Shown in pieces: positions 22,209 to 33,430 of a DNA stretch of 64,000 bases (its first letter is position 1; every line of letters begins with the position of its first letter). This DNA is from Climacium dendroides (Eukaryota; Streptophyta; Bryopsida; Hypnales; Climaciaceae): the NCBI GenBank assembly GCA_950106755.1, contig OX467084.1:7254001-7318000 (forward strand), read 5' to 3'. The notes beneath the pieces are model-generated. The model saw nothing but the letters and a program-made list of their open reading frames with translations, made no database searches and was not told the origin of the DNA. Position numbers and translations under genes: made by a program.

Positions 22209-23880
22209 TACAAAAGTGATGGAATTTTGCACAAAGTTGAAGTTTGTTCAATAAAATTAAACCTATATTTTTCTAATTTACAAATATTTGTTTAATATTG
22301 AATGCCACAATTTTTAATTTGAAAATATATGAAAATCCATTGCAAAACAAAATGAAAACAACATCCAAGCAACCCAAGATTGGCGCTCTCAATTTTGCCA
22401 AAATAATGGAGCTTCCGGACAAGTTCCAATTAATCTAAACTAGCCAGCTAGCCTCATCGAGAAACTCGAAATTGTGTTTCATCATCCTTCAACTGAATTT
22501 TTCAATTTGGAAATGGTGAATTAAACGAATACATCGAATTGTAGAATAACAAATCATTTAATTTGTTTATCCACCGAATTACAAGATTTCAGTGCGGATT
22601 CCCAGCCTCATGTTCTGGTGGTTTAATTAGTCTGCCTAGGGTCCATTTGGAAGCCAATGTAGCAAAAAATATACCAATAAACAACTGTTGCAAACAGTAC
22701 ACAGTATTTTCCTAAACATAGCGCCGTCTACTGCCACCAGTTTTGCACCCTAAAATCAGGCAGATACTCCCCAAAATCATGTTCCAAACTCATGCTATCA
22801 ACTATCAAGTCGCATGCTCCTGGACGTACTTAGTCAAGGGAATTAACGATTTGACATGAATCTATGGAACAATTAGTTTCAGTCACGCAACTTCTTCTTC
22901 CTTTACTCCATATATACTCAGTATATATACTGCTCATTTGTTGACAACAAATATGATACGAGCCTTGGCTCCTTTGCTAGAGCAAAATTAGATTATGAGC
23001 CTTAAGTCCTTAACCTGCCTGATCAGAGTATCAGACTGAAACATCCGATAATTCTAATTCCAGGTTTAGAATTTCAAGCATTTTCATTCTAAAGTTGATC
23101 ACTAACGTACTGTTCGTGTCCTCGAATCAAAGATCATTGGAACATGAGAAGTCATTAGTAAGGTCCTGTCGAAGTACATATGTTGCTTTAACTTCGTCTT
23201 CGTGGAAATAGCGGATTTCAGTGATTTTTGGCGCAGTTTAATTGCCCGCCTGATCTAGCTCAGATCTATACCTGTTCTAGTTTTCAGAGTTATACTGTTA
23301 TAGGCACTTAAAACTCACGACTTTGGCGTTCTGAAACACGTTATTCACCGAAACACGGAATATTACTAACCTTTATATGCGTTTCAACAAAGACGGCATC
23401 TTGATGCGACCAGAAGGGTTAGTCATCCATGCATTTTAGACAGAATAAGACTCAAATGCATGCTTAAGTTAAGCACTTCCATAGTTTATCAGATAATCAG
23501 CTACATCAAATGTTAAGAATAGTAAGCTATATGTATCGTATTACATCGTAGGCTAGGCGCAATATGCAAAGATTGTAGATTACGCAATGAAATCAACTCA
23601 AAATTAGCTGAAATTAAGGCGGCAGACTAACTGCCTGCTCCGCCATTTTTATCAAATACAATAGAATACCCCATAAGCTCATAAAACTAAATAATATTGT
23701 AGAACAAGACTAAAGAAAATCTAGTCTACACGGATCTCCTCGACTATGCGCCATGGAAATATCGTTTCACTAAATCAAACTCCCCGCACCACTTACAATG
23801 ATCTAGTAGCCAATTGCTGATGCGACGCATCCTGCAGACAGCCCTAGTCCTGAAACCGCTTAATTCTAATCCTAATATCT
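22209..23880. other. moderate-GC intergenic DNA 3' of expansin 1, nothing supported
   Basis: No ORF with family signature. A short perfect palindrome around tatatactcagtatatata occurs at 22911-22930. Confidence 0.4.
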
Positions 23881-24663
23881 TTATTTGGCGTTATTGTTGG
23901 CCTCCCAGGTTTGACCGAACTTCCATCCAGTCCCCACGGCATTGTTGGTGGTCACCACGGCACCATTGCCGAGCGTAAGCTGAAAAGACATGGCGCCTTT
24001 CAGTTGATACTGAACGGTCCACAATGAACCCCAGTTACGGTACATGGGGAGCCATTTTGAGGTGGGGCACTTCACCTTTGCAGACACCACGTCCCCAGCA
24101 CCTGCGACATTGTGAATGAGGATCATGAAAAACCAAGGATTGCCTCCCACGGTGTACCGGATTCCACCCTTCCTGCTGCAAGGCACACGCCTGTAGTACA
24201 CAGGCGCCACGCCGCCTTGTTGTTTCGCAAGGGTTAAGAAAGCAGGCATGGGGAGATCGAAGTGACGTCTGGGAGGGTCGCACCACGTGCCTTCAGAGCC
24301 GGGTGGGCACAAGTTGGTGGCGGTGACGATGATGGAGCGCGAGTAGCTGTAGCACCAGTTCTTGGCAGTGCTGGTTTCCTTGATCAACTTGCATTTGATC
24401 TCGTAGCAAGCTCCGCAACCCGCTCCGCCCTGGAACAGAGGAGTGCTCAGTGCCGCTGTCATGGTCCCGTACCCCAATGCGAAAGTGTTCTGATACGCAC
24501 ATGCGCCTCCCTGTGTCCCTTGGCCGTTGGCGGAACCGTAGAATGTGATGTGGCCGTCGCTTGACCATGCTGATGGAACAGCTATGGACCACGCTGATGG
24601 TACTGAACACAGCGCCACCACGAGAATAGCCACCACGAGCTTCATTCCGACTGAAGTACTCAT
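23881..24663 (-). CDS. alpha-expansin (260 aa), gene 1
   Basis: Secreted cell-wall loosening protein that disrupts non-covalent cellulose-xyloglucan contacts without hydrolysis. The ATG at 24663 gives MSTSVGMKL followed by a hydrophobic signal peptide to about residue 26; an upstream in-frame ATG (24753) would put non-hydrophobic residues before it and is not preferred. The double-psi beta-barrel domain follows (FYGSANGQGTQGGAC, GACYEIKC, GTWCDPPR, then the HFD motif of family-45-like sites). The CBM63-type beta-sandwich holds RNWGSLW and WKFGQTW. All domain-1 cysteines match expansin 2. A VPSAWS repeat at the signal-peptide junction is a local duplication absent from the paralogue. The CDS has no intron, unlike many seed-plant EXPA genes. 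A leader intron is likely (acceptor ggcag just before the ATG). Confidence 0.95.
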   Translation of the reverse strand: MSTSVGMKLVVAILVVALCSVPSAWSIAVPSAWSSDGHITFYGSANGQGTQGGACAYQNTFALGYGTMTAALSTPLFQGGAGCGACYEIKCKLIKETSTAKNWCYSYSRSIIVTATNLCPPGSEGTWCDPPRRHFDLPMPAFLTLAKQQGGVAPVYYRRVPCSRKGGIRYTVGGNPWFFMILIHNVAGAGDVVSAKVKCPTSKWLPMYRNWGSLWTVQYQLKGAMSFQLTLGNGAVVTTNNAVGTGWKFGQTWEANNNAK

Positions 24664-24667
24664 GTCA

Positions 24668-25087
24668 CTGCCACACACACACGCGAATGAAACAAAATCT
24701 TTTTGAAAACAACGAGCTCCACAGCATGAAACCTCACACTTTAATAGTAGCAAGATTCAGTGCAGCTGCACTTGCCTACTAAAACCTTGATCAAATCTAC
24801 ACTAGCTGTGCTCGTAGATCGAGCTCTAATCACTTGAATATCAGAATTTCGCAACTCTGAAACATACCACTCTAATCTAACAAATACGAACATAAAATCC
24901 AGGGCGCCGATATGAACGCAGACCTGCAATCCTCATTCAATTCAAAGTTACCCCATTACTGCCTCGAGTTTACGCCATGCAATGCACTACGGTGTTCAGC
25001 TCTTTCATGAACGACAGAGTCCCCCAACCAACAACCAATTTCCGACACTGGTTACAGGACTGCACTTCATGAGACGATTCAACTTAC
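24668..25087 (-). other. candidate 5'-UTR intron of expansin 1
   Basis: On the minus strand a donor cgt|GTAAGTTG lies at 25087 and an acceptor GTGTGGCAG ends at 24668, four bases before the ATG. Expansin 2 has the same arrangement, with a GCAG acceptor 12 bases before its ATG. This parallel supports a shared leader intron, but there is no transcript evidence. Confidence 0.4.
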
Positions 25088-25297
25088 ACGAAGCAGATGC
25101 AGTCAGGGAACGTTGATTTCAGATGGCCAGGATCTGGAGATGGGCTAGCAGCTAGCAGACTACCTTGAAGTCGACATGGGTTCGATACGACCAAGTTATA
25201 CTAGCACCACGTAGACCCGCAAGAGCACGAGAACGAGTGGAAGGTTCGAAGGGAAGCCCAGACTTCGGAATGAGAGATTGTAGGAGGACCCTGACGC

Positions 25298-25304
25298 TTA
25301 TATG
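25298..25304 (-). promoter_or_regulatory. candidate TATA box of expansin 1
   Basis: catataag on the minus strand, about 210 bp upstream of the candidate leader-intron donor. This is the only TATA-like word in the GC-richer segment before the gene. Weak evidence. Confidence 0.3.
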
Positions 25305-25330
25305 TGTGTGGTCCGGCGCCTAATTACGGG

Positions 25331-25844
25331 TGGAGCGGTGGAATTGGAGGGAGGTTGACGACTTGATCGAAGCCCTGATTTCCACCAACCCTCGCAACGT
25401 CAACGCCCCAGTCATGTGCGAAACTTGCGTCCGGGAAAGTGGGGCTAAGCTCAACAGTCCCGGTTGTCCAAACCGGCAAACTGGCGCCACTGTACCCGGG
25501 CATGAGTACGGTCGTGTACCTTTTCGCATGTGTTGAGAGTAAGTTTTGGTAACCTTTGGATCATGAATGGATGCTGGTCACTGCGTTTGTTGTAGCATGC
25601 CACTCATATAGTTCCTACTAAATTCCAATTTGATGAGGAGAGTCTCTATGGCCGGACTTCCATGCGGTCGGAATCGAAAAATTTTCAAATAAGACGAACC
25701 ATTTTGTGATTGAGGAGTACTTGAAAAGTGGGGAACAAGTTTTCAACTTTTGAGAAAACTGATTTTGACATTAGACTTGAATTTCCTACTTTTGAGTGGC
25801 TTTTAGTTTGACAACAAGACAAAACTACATTTAAAATTCTAAAA
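25331..25844. other. upstream flank of expansin 1, nothing supported
   Basis: Overlapping open frames on both strands at 25320-25536 are GC-rich shadows of each other and match no family. Confidence 0.35.
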
Positions 25845-26005
25845 TATGGACAATTTCATTAAAATGGCGGTATTCTTGTAAATTGGCACTACATTCCATT
25901 AAATGGCACTGAATATGTCAAAGATGACACGACATTCCATTAAAAATGCACATGGAGTATGAAAAATGGCAAAAAATGACTACCATTTCAACAAAATTCA
26001 CCATA
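25845..26005. mobile_element. R2-family MITE, copy 2
   Basis: The left arm tatggacaatttcattaaaa is matched by the inverted right arm ttcaacaaaattcaccata. Internal words attccattaaa(a)tggcac and gtcaaagatgacacgacatt are shared with 28729-28888. Confidence 0.7.
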
Positions 26006-27300
26006 CATGTAGTTTCTCCTTACTCACATGGAAGTCTAAACATCATCAAAGTTGGCTAGAGCAATTTTGAATTCATAACAATTGAAATTTACTTTGGATT
26101 TTAACTGCAATCATTGCATGTGGAAGTCCACTTTGATTCCTAGTAGTTGGCAATTTGGCATCTATGAGGTGGATTGTAAATGTTTTTAAGAGCTAATTAT
26201 AGATTTATGAGAGCTTTAGAAAATGGATGAAGCACATCCATGTTTAACCAATTTTTTAACTATGTGTCTAGTATGACTACTTGATGTTTCATGATTATTG
26301 TGGAAGATTTGGAATGAATTCATATTGGGATGAAAAAAAATAGAACACTTGCAAAATAAAGATGTAATATGTATGTCCATTACATCATGACATATTCACA
26401 TGCCATATTTTAACTCAAAAAGCTATAAATCTATATCTACCTTATCACTAAAGACTATTCAACTATTTTATTATAGGTGGACCATCCAATTTGTCCACTT
26501 GACAAACATGTCACAGGTTTGGCAACCTTGACTCATCCTATGTAGCAACCTTGAGGTTGTCACATTGTGTGGACAATCCAATTTATTTGTTCGGCGGACA
26601 TGCCAATGACCTATCCAATGCTCTGATGTGACAACCTTAAATGTCTCCCTATAATCTTACCAACAAACTATATTGATTCTCAGTTATTTTTCTTCTTTTG
26701 AATATTTCATATTTTTTTATTTTCGTAGAAACTTTAGTGAGTCTAAAAGTTTGTTTTAGAGGTTATTTTTTAAAATATAGATACCATTGGACTATTGGAG
26801 ATGTAAATAGGTACCTTATAACTATTGAAGGTACCTTGAAACATAAGGCACATTATAAATATTGTTACATACTTATATATATACCTGTAACATGAGTATT
26901 TTATAACCACCAAAGATGTTTTATGAATTATGAGTTCATCTTGCTCTCACTCTATACTCACTTAATGCTCATACACTAGTTTTGCTTATGTTAAAGCATC
27001 TATAAAAGTAAATAAAAATTCTCAATTAATTATGTGTAAAACTATAATTTTTATAATTTTTATAGCAAAAAATAGAAACAAATTGGTAATATAATTATAT
27101 AAAAATAATGAATGCATTAGAAAATTATTTTTGTAATCTTCTAATAATAATATTGAGAAATAAAAAATTATATATTATTTTCAAAATAATTTTTTAATAT
27201 TTTACATCATTAATATCCTTAGTCTAGGCCCTACATTTAAATTCCATTCAAATGACCGTTATGACCCTTCTCAAGCTAAATCAAACCATCAATACATTGT
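26006..27300. other. AT-rich intergenic DNA, nothing supported
   Basis: Repeated words caaccttgag-ttgtcac and gtgacaacctta at 26530-26640 form a weak inverted repeat. No gene. Confidence 0.4.
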
Positions 27301-27587
27301 CAAGGTTTTCATAGTGGGCGGACGTCCAGTTCGCCCGTCCGTCCAATTTGGCCGTCCGTTCGATTCGCCCAACAGGGCATGGATGCTGTACTCAGGGTGC
27401 AGACGGGATCGTCAGGGCATGGACGTCAGGGCGCAAACAAGATCGTCAAGGCGTGGTCAGGGCACAGACAGGATCGTTAAGGTGAAAAACTCTCAAAATT
27501 AAAGCCGTCCGAACTGTCCGTCCGGTCCGGTTTGCCCGTTCGGTTCGCCTGTCCGTCCAGTCCAGTTCACCCGTTATGACAATCCTG
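27301..27587. mobile_element. hAT-like MITE, 287 bp, GC-rich, with 8-bp target duplication
   Basis: The ends CAAGGTTTTCATAGTGGGC and (inverted) CAGGATTGTCATAACGGGT are imperfect inverted repeats continuing through cgtccgtcc words. The flanks are TACATTGT on both sides (27293-27300 and 27588-27595), an exact 8-bp duplication typical of hAT elements. The core holds several copies of a gatcgt-(c/a)agg(g/c)c word. Its GC content is far above its surroundings. Confidence 0.85.
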
Positions 27588-28048
27588 TACATTGTATAAT
27601 TGATTTCCAAAATGGCACAATTTTGATCAATATTTTTAATATTCAAATAAAATGATTTTTATAAATTTTATTTAAATTATAAAAAATTGATAGGAAATAG
27701 GAATGATTCAAATTATTTTGATATTTTAAAAATAAAATATGCCAAAAGCGTCTACCATATGATTTACAACAATTTAAAAGTAGAATTAAATATCTTTATA
27801 TATGCATTTATATTTATTGAAAACAAATCTTAGAATGAGAAATAATAATAATTTATATTAATTTAGAATTTGAAATCATTTCAAACTAGAATAAAAACTA
27901 AAAGTAGATCAGTTCTTTTGTTTGTTGAATATAATCATAATTGTGTAACATAGGTTTAGAAGATAAATCAAGTGTTGGCATATATAAAGCTAAGAAAATA
28001 AATGACATGGTAGTGGAAAAATTGTTCTCATATTTTGTTAGTTTTAAA
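27588..28048. other. AT-rich spacer, nothing supported
   Basis: Low-complexity A/T sequence with no ORF of interest. Confidence 0.4.
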
Positions 28049-28583
28049 CAAGATCCTATGATCTCAATTTTTATTGAAGCTTTTTGAAACTTTCCCATAA
28101 TATAGAAAAACTTATGAGCTTTTGGAGAATATAATTTTTATTTCAATCAGCACTCAAGAGCGAAAGTTATGCCACAATAACCTCAAAATGGGGGAGATCG
28201 AGCAATAAAAAAATCCACAAAAAATTAAAATAAAAATTTTAATATTTTTTTTCTTGTAAATTATAACATTTTGTAAATGGGAAGCTTTGATTCATTTCAT
28301 TTGGATTAGAAATGTGAAAGTTATGGAGCTTCTTGTTTTGCGAGCAATCATAGCAACTTCTTCAAAGAAACTCATTTATTTCACTTTGAATGCTAATATC
28401 TTTCAATCTATATGGTTGAAAATTACAAAAAATTATCACATGATTTAAGACAAGTGTAGAACAAGATCCTATAGTCAGATTCTTAAAAATATTTTTAAAA
28501 ATTTATTTTGTAGGTGAACGTAGTAAAAGTGGTAGTTTAAAGTGGTTTTGGCATAAAATTGGCCTTGGGGCTTTAGGGGTTAA
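28049..28583 (+). repeat. R1 element, 5'-truncated and internally deleted
   Basis: The right terminus ggggctttaggggttaac is intact. The left terminus is missing and about 300 bp of the centre is lost: the word ggcaat-atagcaacttcttcaaa runs directly into the tttcactttgaatgc part. Confidence 0.6.
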
Positions 28584-28728
28584 CACAAAATAATTAAATT
28601 AGGTTGCCTTACCCTAAGAAAGTCACTTTACAAGCCATCAAAGTCAATATATATTTTTACAAATATTTCCATTTGTACACATGGAGGTTCATGAGCCCCA
28701 ATTACAACATTATCTAATTTAGAAGTAG

Positions 28729-28888
28729 TATGGACAATTTCGTTAAAATAACGATATTCCTATAGAATGGCACTACATTCCACTAAAATGGCACTAAATA
28801 TGTCAAAGATGACATGACATTCCATTAGAATGGCACATGGAGTATGAAAAATGGCAAAAAATCACCGCCATTTTAATGAAATTGCCAA
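28729..28888. mobile_element. R2-family MITE, copy 3
   Basis: Arms gtatggacaatttcgtt and aatgaaattgccaat. The interior is collinear with 25845-26005. Confidence 0.7.
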
Positions 28889-31800
28889 TTAAAATTGCCA
28901 ATATTTATAAACTATCACATGTCAAGAAATTAGTGTGAGGCAACCTAATTTCACTATTGATTCTAATATAACACAAAAATTATACTAATAGATGATTTTT
29001 TTACTACTGAATTATACAACGGGTCGGAGGAAGGAGATGTAAACCCCATCTTCTTGAGTCATGTTATTAAACGGGGCTTTTAGGAAAGTAGAGTCTCACT
29101 AAATTGGGCTAGTCCCTCTGGAACTGAATTCACTCGCTCTTGACTCAACTAGGACACTGCCAATAAAAGATTTAAAGTAGCACAGTGCTGAGCGGAAAAG
29201 GAAAATAGTAAAGATTGATTGAAGTTTGTAACTTTGGAAACCAAGCCAGAACTGAAATCCCTCTCAGTAACGAGTTTTTTACTTAATTTGAAACCTCAGG
29301 TGGCGCTCCAAGCCGGCACCAAGCCTGGACCAGTTGGAAAGTTCCAAATTTCTAAGTTAGTAATGCCGTGTAGCCGCACCTGGATGTGCAGCACGTGTCC
29401 CGTTGACCCTGGAAATCATAAATCACACCTGAGCCACACTCTCCTTCTCGAAGTAGAATAACTTATTAAATGGTTGCGGGTTTGGGGGACTCGGAGTCTC
29501 CGAGAGGAATCACTCCATTGGTGTGATCTCTCTGCTTTAAAATCTCGGACTTTTTTTTATTTATGACGTACGAGCTCCTCGAGTTTGCTCATGTATTCCA
29601 TTTCACTCGATCGACTTCTTTCGGCTCTATCTCGTTGTTATCGACATGGCTCAGATGATGGTTGTCGTCCTAGCTCGTCTAAGCTTAATAGCTTATATAT
29701 CGTACGGAAATATCAAAAGTTTCCCCTGAGATGAGGTTGCACTAGGAATAGGGGGAATTCAGGGGAAAGCTAGCGATCTTTAGGGAAGTCAGAGGCACAG
29801 ATTTTCCCTGTTCGCAACACTGTTAACTTGGAATTGGCAAACCGGAACCAGAGAAAATTTCTCTGGGACAGACTTCCAAATTTCCGGCTACACCATATAT
29901 ACCGTACGTCATCTCAATCTGAGAACTGACAAATAAACCGCTTTCCTGCTAACAGTGCCTTTCGATCAAGCATCGAATAGTTATCTCCTTCAATCTATCA
30001 ACTACCGTCTCCTCAGTTCAATTCCACCGGTTCAATTCCACACCGGGTTCCACACTATTTAGGATGTGACCTTTCCTTTGTAAAAGCAACCCACTTTAAA
30101 AGGTAACGAAGTTCACATCAGGCTGGATCGGATATCTGTGACAGATTTCCTGGAAATGCCGAACCACAGATTTCAAATTGCAATGGACACTTCGAACGGT
30201 TCGACGCGTCCCCTCTTCATTAGATGTGCCTAGTTTCAAGATCGTGTTTCATCTTAGTGGTCCAATTTGACAATCAACAGGTGAGTACATAAGTTGTCTG
30301 CGCGACTCACGTTCATTAATTCTGCAATCCGCATCAAGAATGGGATGGAATAATCTCATGCAACTGGAATAGGTCGGTACAATAAGTCCGGCATTACTTG
30401 ACAGACCAGCATTACTTTTCATAAGTCGAAGGTCCGGTCGGGGCTCCAGCATGTGGCCAATTAATTTGTCACTCGAATCCCCACCTGCAGAACAGCATAT
30501 TATGGGCACCCCACCCCCCCCGATTGCCATTCCGGAATTGAAGTTCTCAATTGAAGTTCTCAAATTCGTAGAAACGAATTCGCAGTACGTTACTAATTCC
30601 TCAGATATACACCAGTTCCACCGTTCCAGGTATTACTGTTCGATCTGCACACTAAGACGTGAGAGAGTTGACGTTCTGAAACGCCTGAAACACGTCATTT
30701 CAGCGAGTAAGATTGTAAGACCTTTAATAACGATTTTAATCTGATTACCGGCGTTCCTCAGCTCGTATTTTTCCCCTTCACCCATGAGTATTCGCTAGAC
30801 GGCTAGACGTGCGCGCTGCAGCCTAGCATAAGATCGATCAAACGCCACATGATCGACCTTGCGATCAGATCAGACCTAGAAGAATTAGAGTAGTCCAGAC
30901 TCCATCCCAAAGTGCCTGAAATGCGGTCTATCTATTCCTGCAACTTGAATGAAGCCTAACTCCGATAACTTCTAGGTTTGTTTGAAGAGCACTGCGCCGC
31001 ACACACCCCAAGCTCCGCCGTGCCGATTTCTCAGCCGCTGATATCTCCCCACGGTCATCCCCAACTCCGTGGAACGCCCAAATGCACCACCTCTCCGTCA
31101 AGTCCAAATTGACTACCACAAAGCGACTTTTCCTGTTCTGAAAAGAAGGTGCTGCGCAAGTGACGTGCGGTCTTCGGGTAGCCCCCGGAAGGTGCCTGGT
31201 GTATGAAATCGATCCATCAGAGAGACAGTGAGAATGTATATGATTAGCAATTTTAGACAAATGTGGCTCTGCATGAGGCTGTTAGATGTCAGCGAACCTT
31301 CTTGGTGAATAAAGTTGTCGTTTGTGTAAAAAAGTTGTCAACGTTTGCTTCCTAGTGAGGTTTAGAGTTCTGGTTTTCTCTTCGCTGTTGAAATAAAATT
31401 CAATGTATGGCGAAAATACACCTAAAAAAAGTTGCCAAACGAACCATGTGCGAATGCTAACAGTCTGATGCTAAAAGCCTGATACAGGTAGAAACTCTGT
31501 TAGGCCTCTTGCCATGTGCAGTGAATTTTTTATTGGCGAATTGTCGCCAGAAACCCCCTGCTTGGGGGGGGTGGCTACTCTTACATTATAAAAAATGGGC
31601 AGAAATGTGGATGAAATTGTCAAAGTTCTCTAAAAAAAATACTAGTGATAGCCAATATTTGGATGAAAGTAACTTATAATAGATAAATTATGGATGAGAA
31701 AATTAAAGTGCATGATTCTATCCATTTATTCCTTCCTTGGTTACATTCCAGGGAGCCAGTCGCGCTACCAAGGGAAAAGCTTAAAAAATACACTGGCCAT

Positions 31801-32619
31801 TTGAGCCGGGCCGGCAAAAAAAACAGTAGAAGACAAGAAGTGAACATAGATTGTCTTGTTGGCCTTGGTGAATGATTGAGTGGAGAAGAAAGATTTCAAA
31901 TTTCACTAAAATTAGTGAACAATCCTATTGGATGAGATTGGACAATCTTTAGGGAATTAATACTTTGGGGATTCTTACTTGATCTCACCTCCACCCACCG
32001 GGTCCACATGATAAGACCATTTCAAACTTTGTCCTTGTAATTTCCTTGTGAATTTGATGTGCCTGGCACACATGGTAGGAGGCCCTTAGTGCATGGTGTT
32101 AGGACTGTGCACTAAGAAAGGATTAAATGCATTTAAAGAGGTGTAATGAACTTGGGTATACAACTCTTGTATTATATGTAAGGGTCATTGGCATTAAAAT
32201 GGTTTAGAAGATGGCTTTTGTAAAAATTACATTAAATTAATAAGACCAAAAAGTTAGGTGCAGATCAAGTTTAAAAAATTAATTGTAGAAAATTTTGGAT
32301 TGCATATATATTAGAAAAAAAGAACTTGCAATAAATATAAAAAATAGAAACACTTATGCTTAATTTAAAAAAATTTATACTAAAAGTTCCTTCCAATTAA
32401 AATTAAATTTTTATTAGAAAGCAACAAGAGTTGAGTAGATTGACCTATGATACATGTATTAAAAAAATCCATATAAGGGTGGTTGCAAAAAAAACCAATT
32501 GATTTCTCTAGCATTTTCTACAATCTACAGTCTACACTACTCATTTTTTCTTTTGGGAGTATTGTATGATTAAAAAATATTTATATTAAAAATATTTGTA
32601 ATGTATATACTTTTAAGAA
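28889..32619. other. no supported gene; moderate-GC island 29000-31300
   Basis: The segment from about 29000 to 31300 is clearly GC-richer and holds ORFs of 80-110 codons on both strands (29219-29461 +, 30249-30563 -, 30928-31260 -). None has a family motif and none stands out over its antisense frame. It may be decayed or non-coding transcribed DNA. From 31300 to 32619 the sequence returns to AT-rich. Confidence 0.3.
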
Positions 32620-33430
32620 GATTAGAAGAAGATATCCTAAGAAGAAAAATCATAGAAAAAATCTCCAAGTAGAAAAACTAGAAAAGTCTCATGAACTAGC
32701 AAACATGGTTGTCATACTGGACAAGTTACTATTCATTTTTCGTCCTATAGGACGAGTTACTATTCATTTTTCGTCCTATAGGACGAATTACTATTCATCA
32801 AATGTACTTGAGAGGTACATTTGATGAATAGTAATTCGTCCTACAGGACAAGAAATGAATAGTAACTTGTCCAGTATGACAACCATGCTAGCAAAATCTC
32901 AAGAAAATAGATATTTTTATATTTTAATTTGTAAAAAATAGAAAAATCATTTTTTAAAATAAAAATAAAAAATTGATAACTTTATGATGAAGAGATTTCA
33001 CAAAAAAAAATCATCTTAAAAATTATCTTCAATGTTTAGAAATGCGTGCACAAAAAGCCCTATTAGCACACATGTAAAGGACATAGAATAAAATATTATT
33101 AAATTCCCTTTGGTAGAAATATGACTTCCTACTATAGGAATAGACCATAGAAATTTTAGCTTTAAATCATTAATTTTGGGTGCTCCCTAGTACTAAAACC
33201 TTCTAAACCGCAAAGTGTGAGAAATTAGCTAAATTAAAATTGAAATATAAAATGATTTTTGAATTTAAAAAAAAAATAAGGGGTCTAAAAACTATCAAGT
33301 TAGACATCTCCAATCAAAATTTCAAGTTAATCAGGTTCATGATTCAAAGGTTATAGCAAATAACAAGAGTCACTCTCGTTGTGACGCAAAATAGTAATAG
33401 TCTTTCTTGCAATCACCCATAATTAAGTTT
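32620..33430 (-). repeat. R3 dispersed repeat, inverted copy interrupted by a MITE
   Basis: Reverse complement of sequence at 63640-64000 (ctagtactaaaacctt, tcttgcaatcaccc, aaaatctcaagaaaatag) and, left of the MITE, of words at 39400 and 61800 (gaatttttctat, ttttctactt). The hAT-like MITE at 32704-32887 interrupts it. Confidence 0.6.
32704..32887. mobile_element. hAT-like MITE, 184 bp, near-perfect palindrome with 8-bp target duplication
   Basis: The left arm CATGGTTGTCATACTGGAC is perfectly inverted at the right end. The arms continue through tactattcat and cgtcctataggacg units, meeting at a loop near 32812. CTAGCAAA flanks both ends (32696-32703 and 32888-32895). The left arm carries an extra copy of the ~30-bp tactattcatttttcgtcc unit. 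Confidence 0.9.

Noticed and set aside
25170..25200. gggttcgatacgacc resembling a tRNA T-arm / B box
   Set aside because: No matching acceptor stem, D arm or anticodon arm around it.
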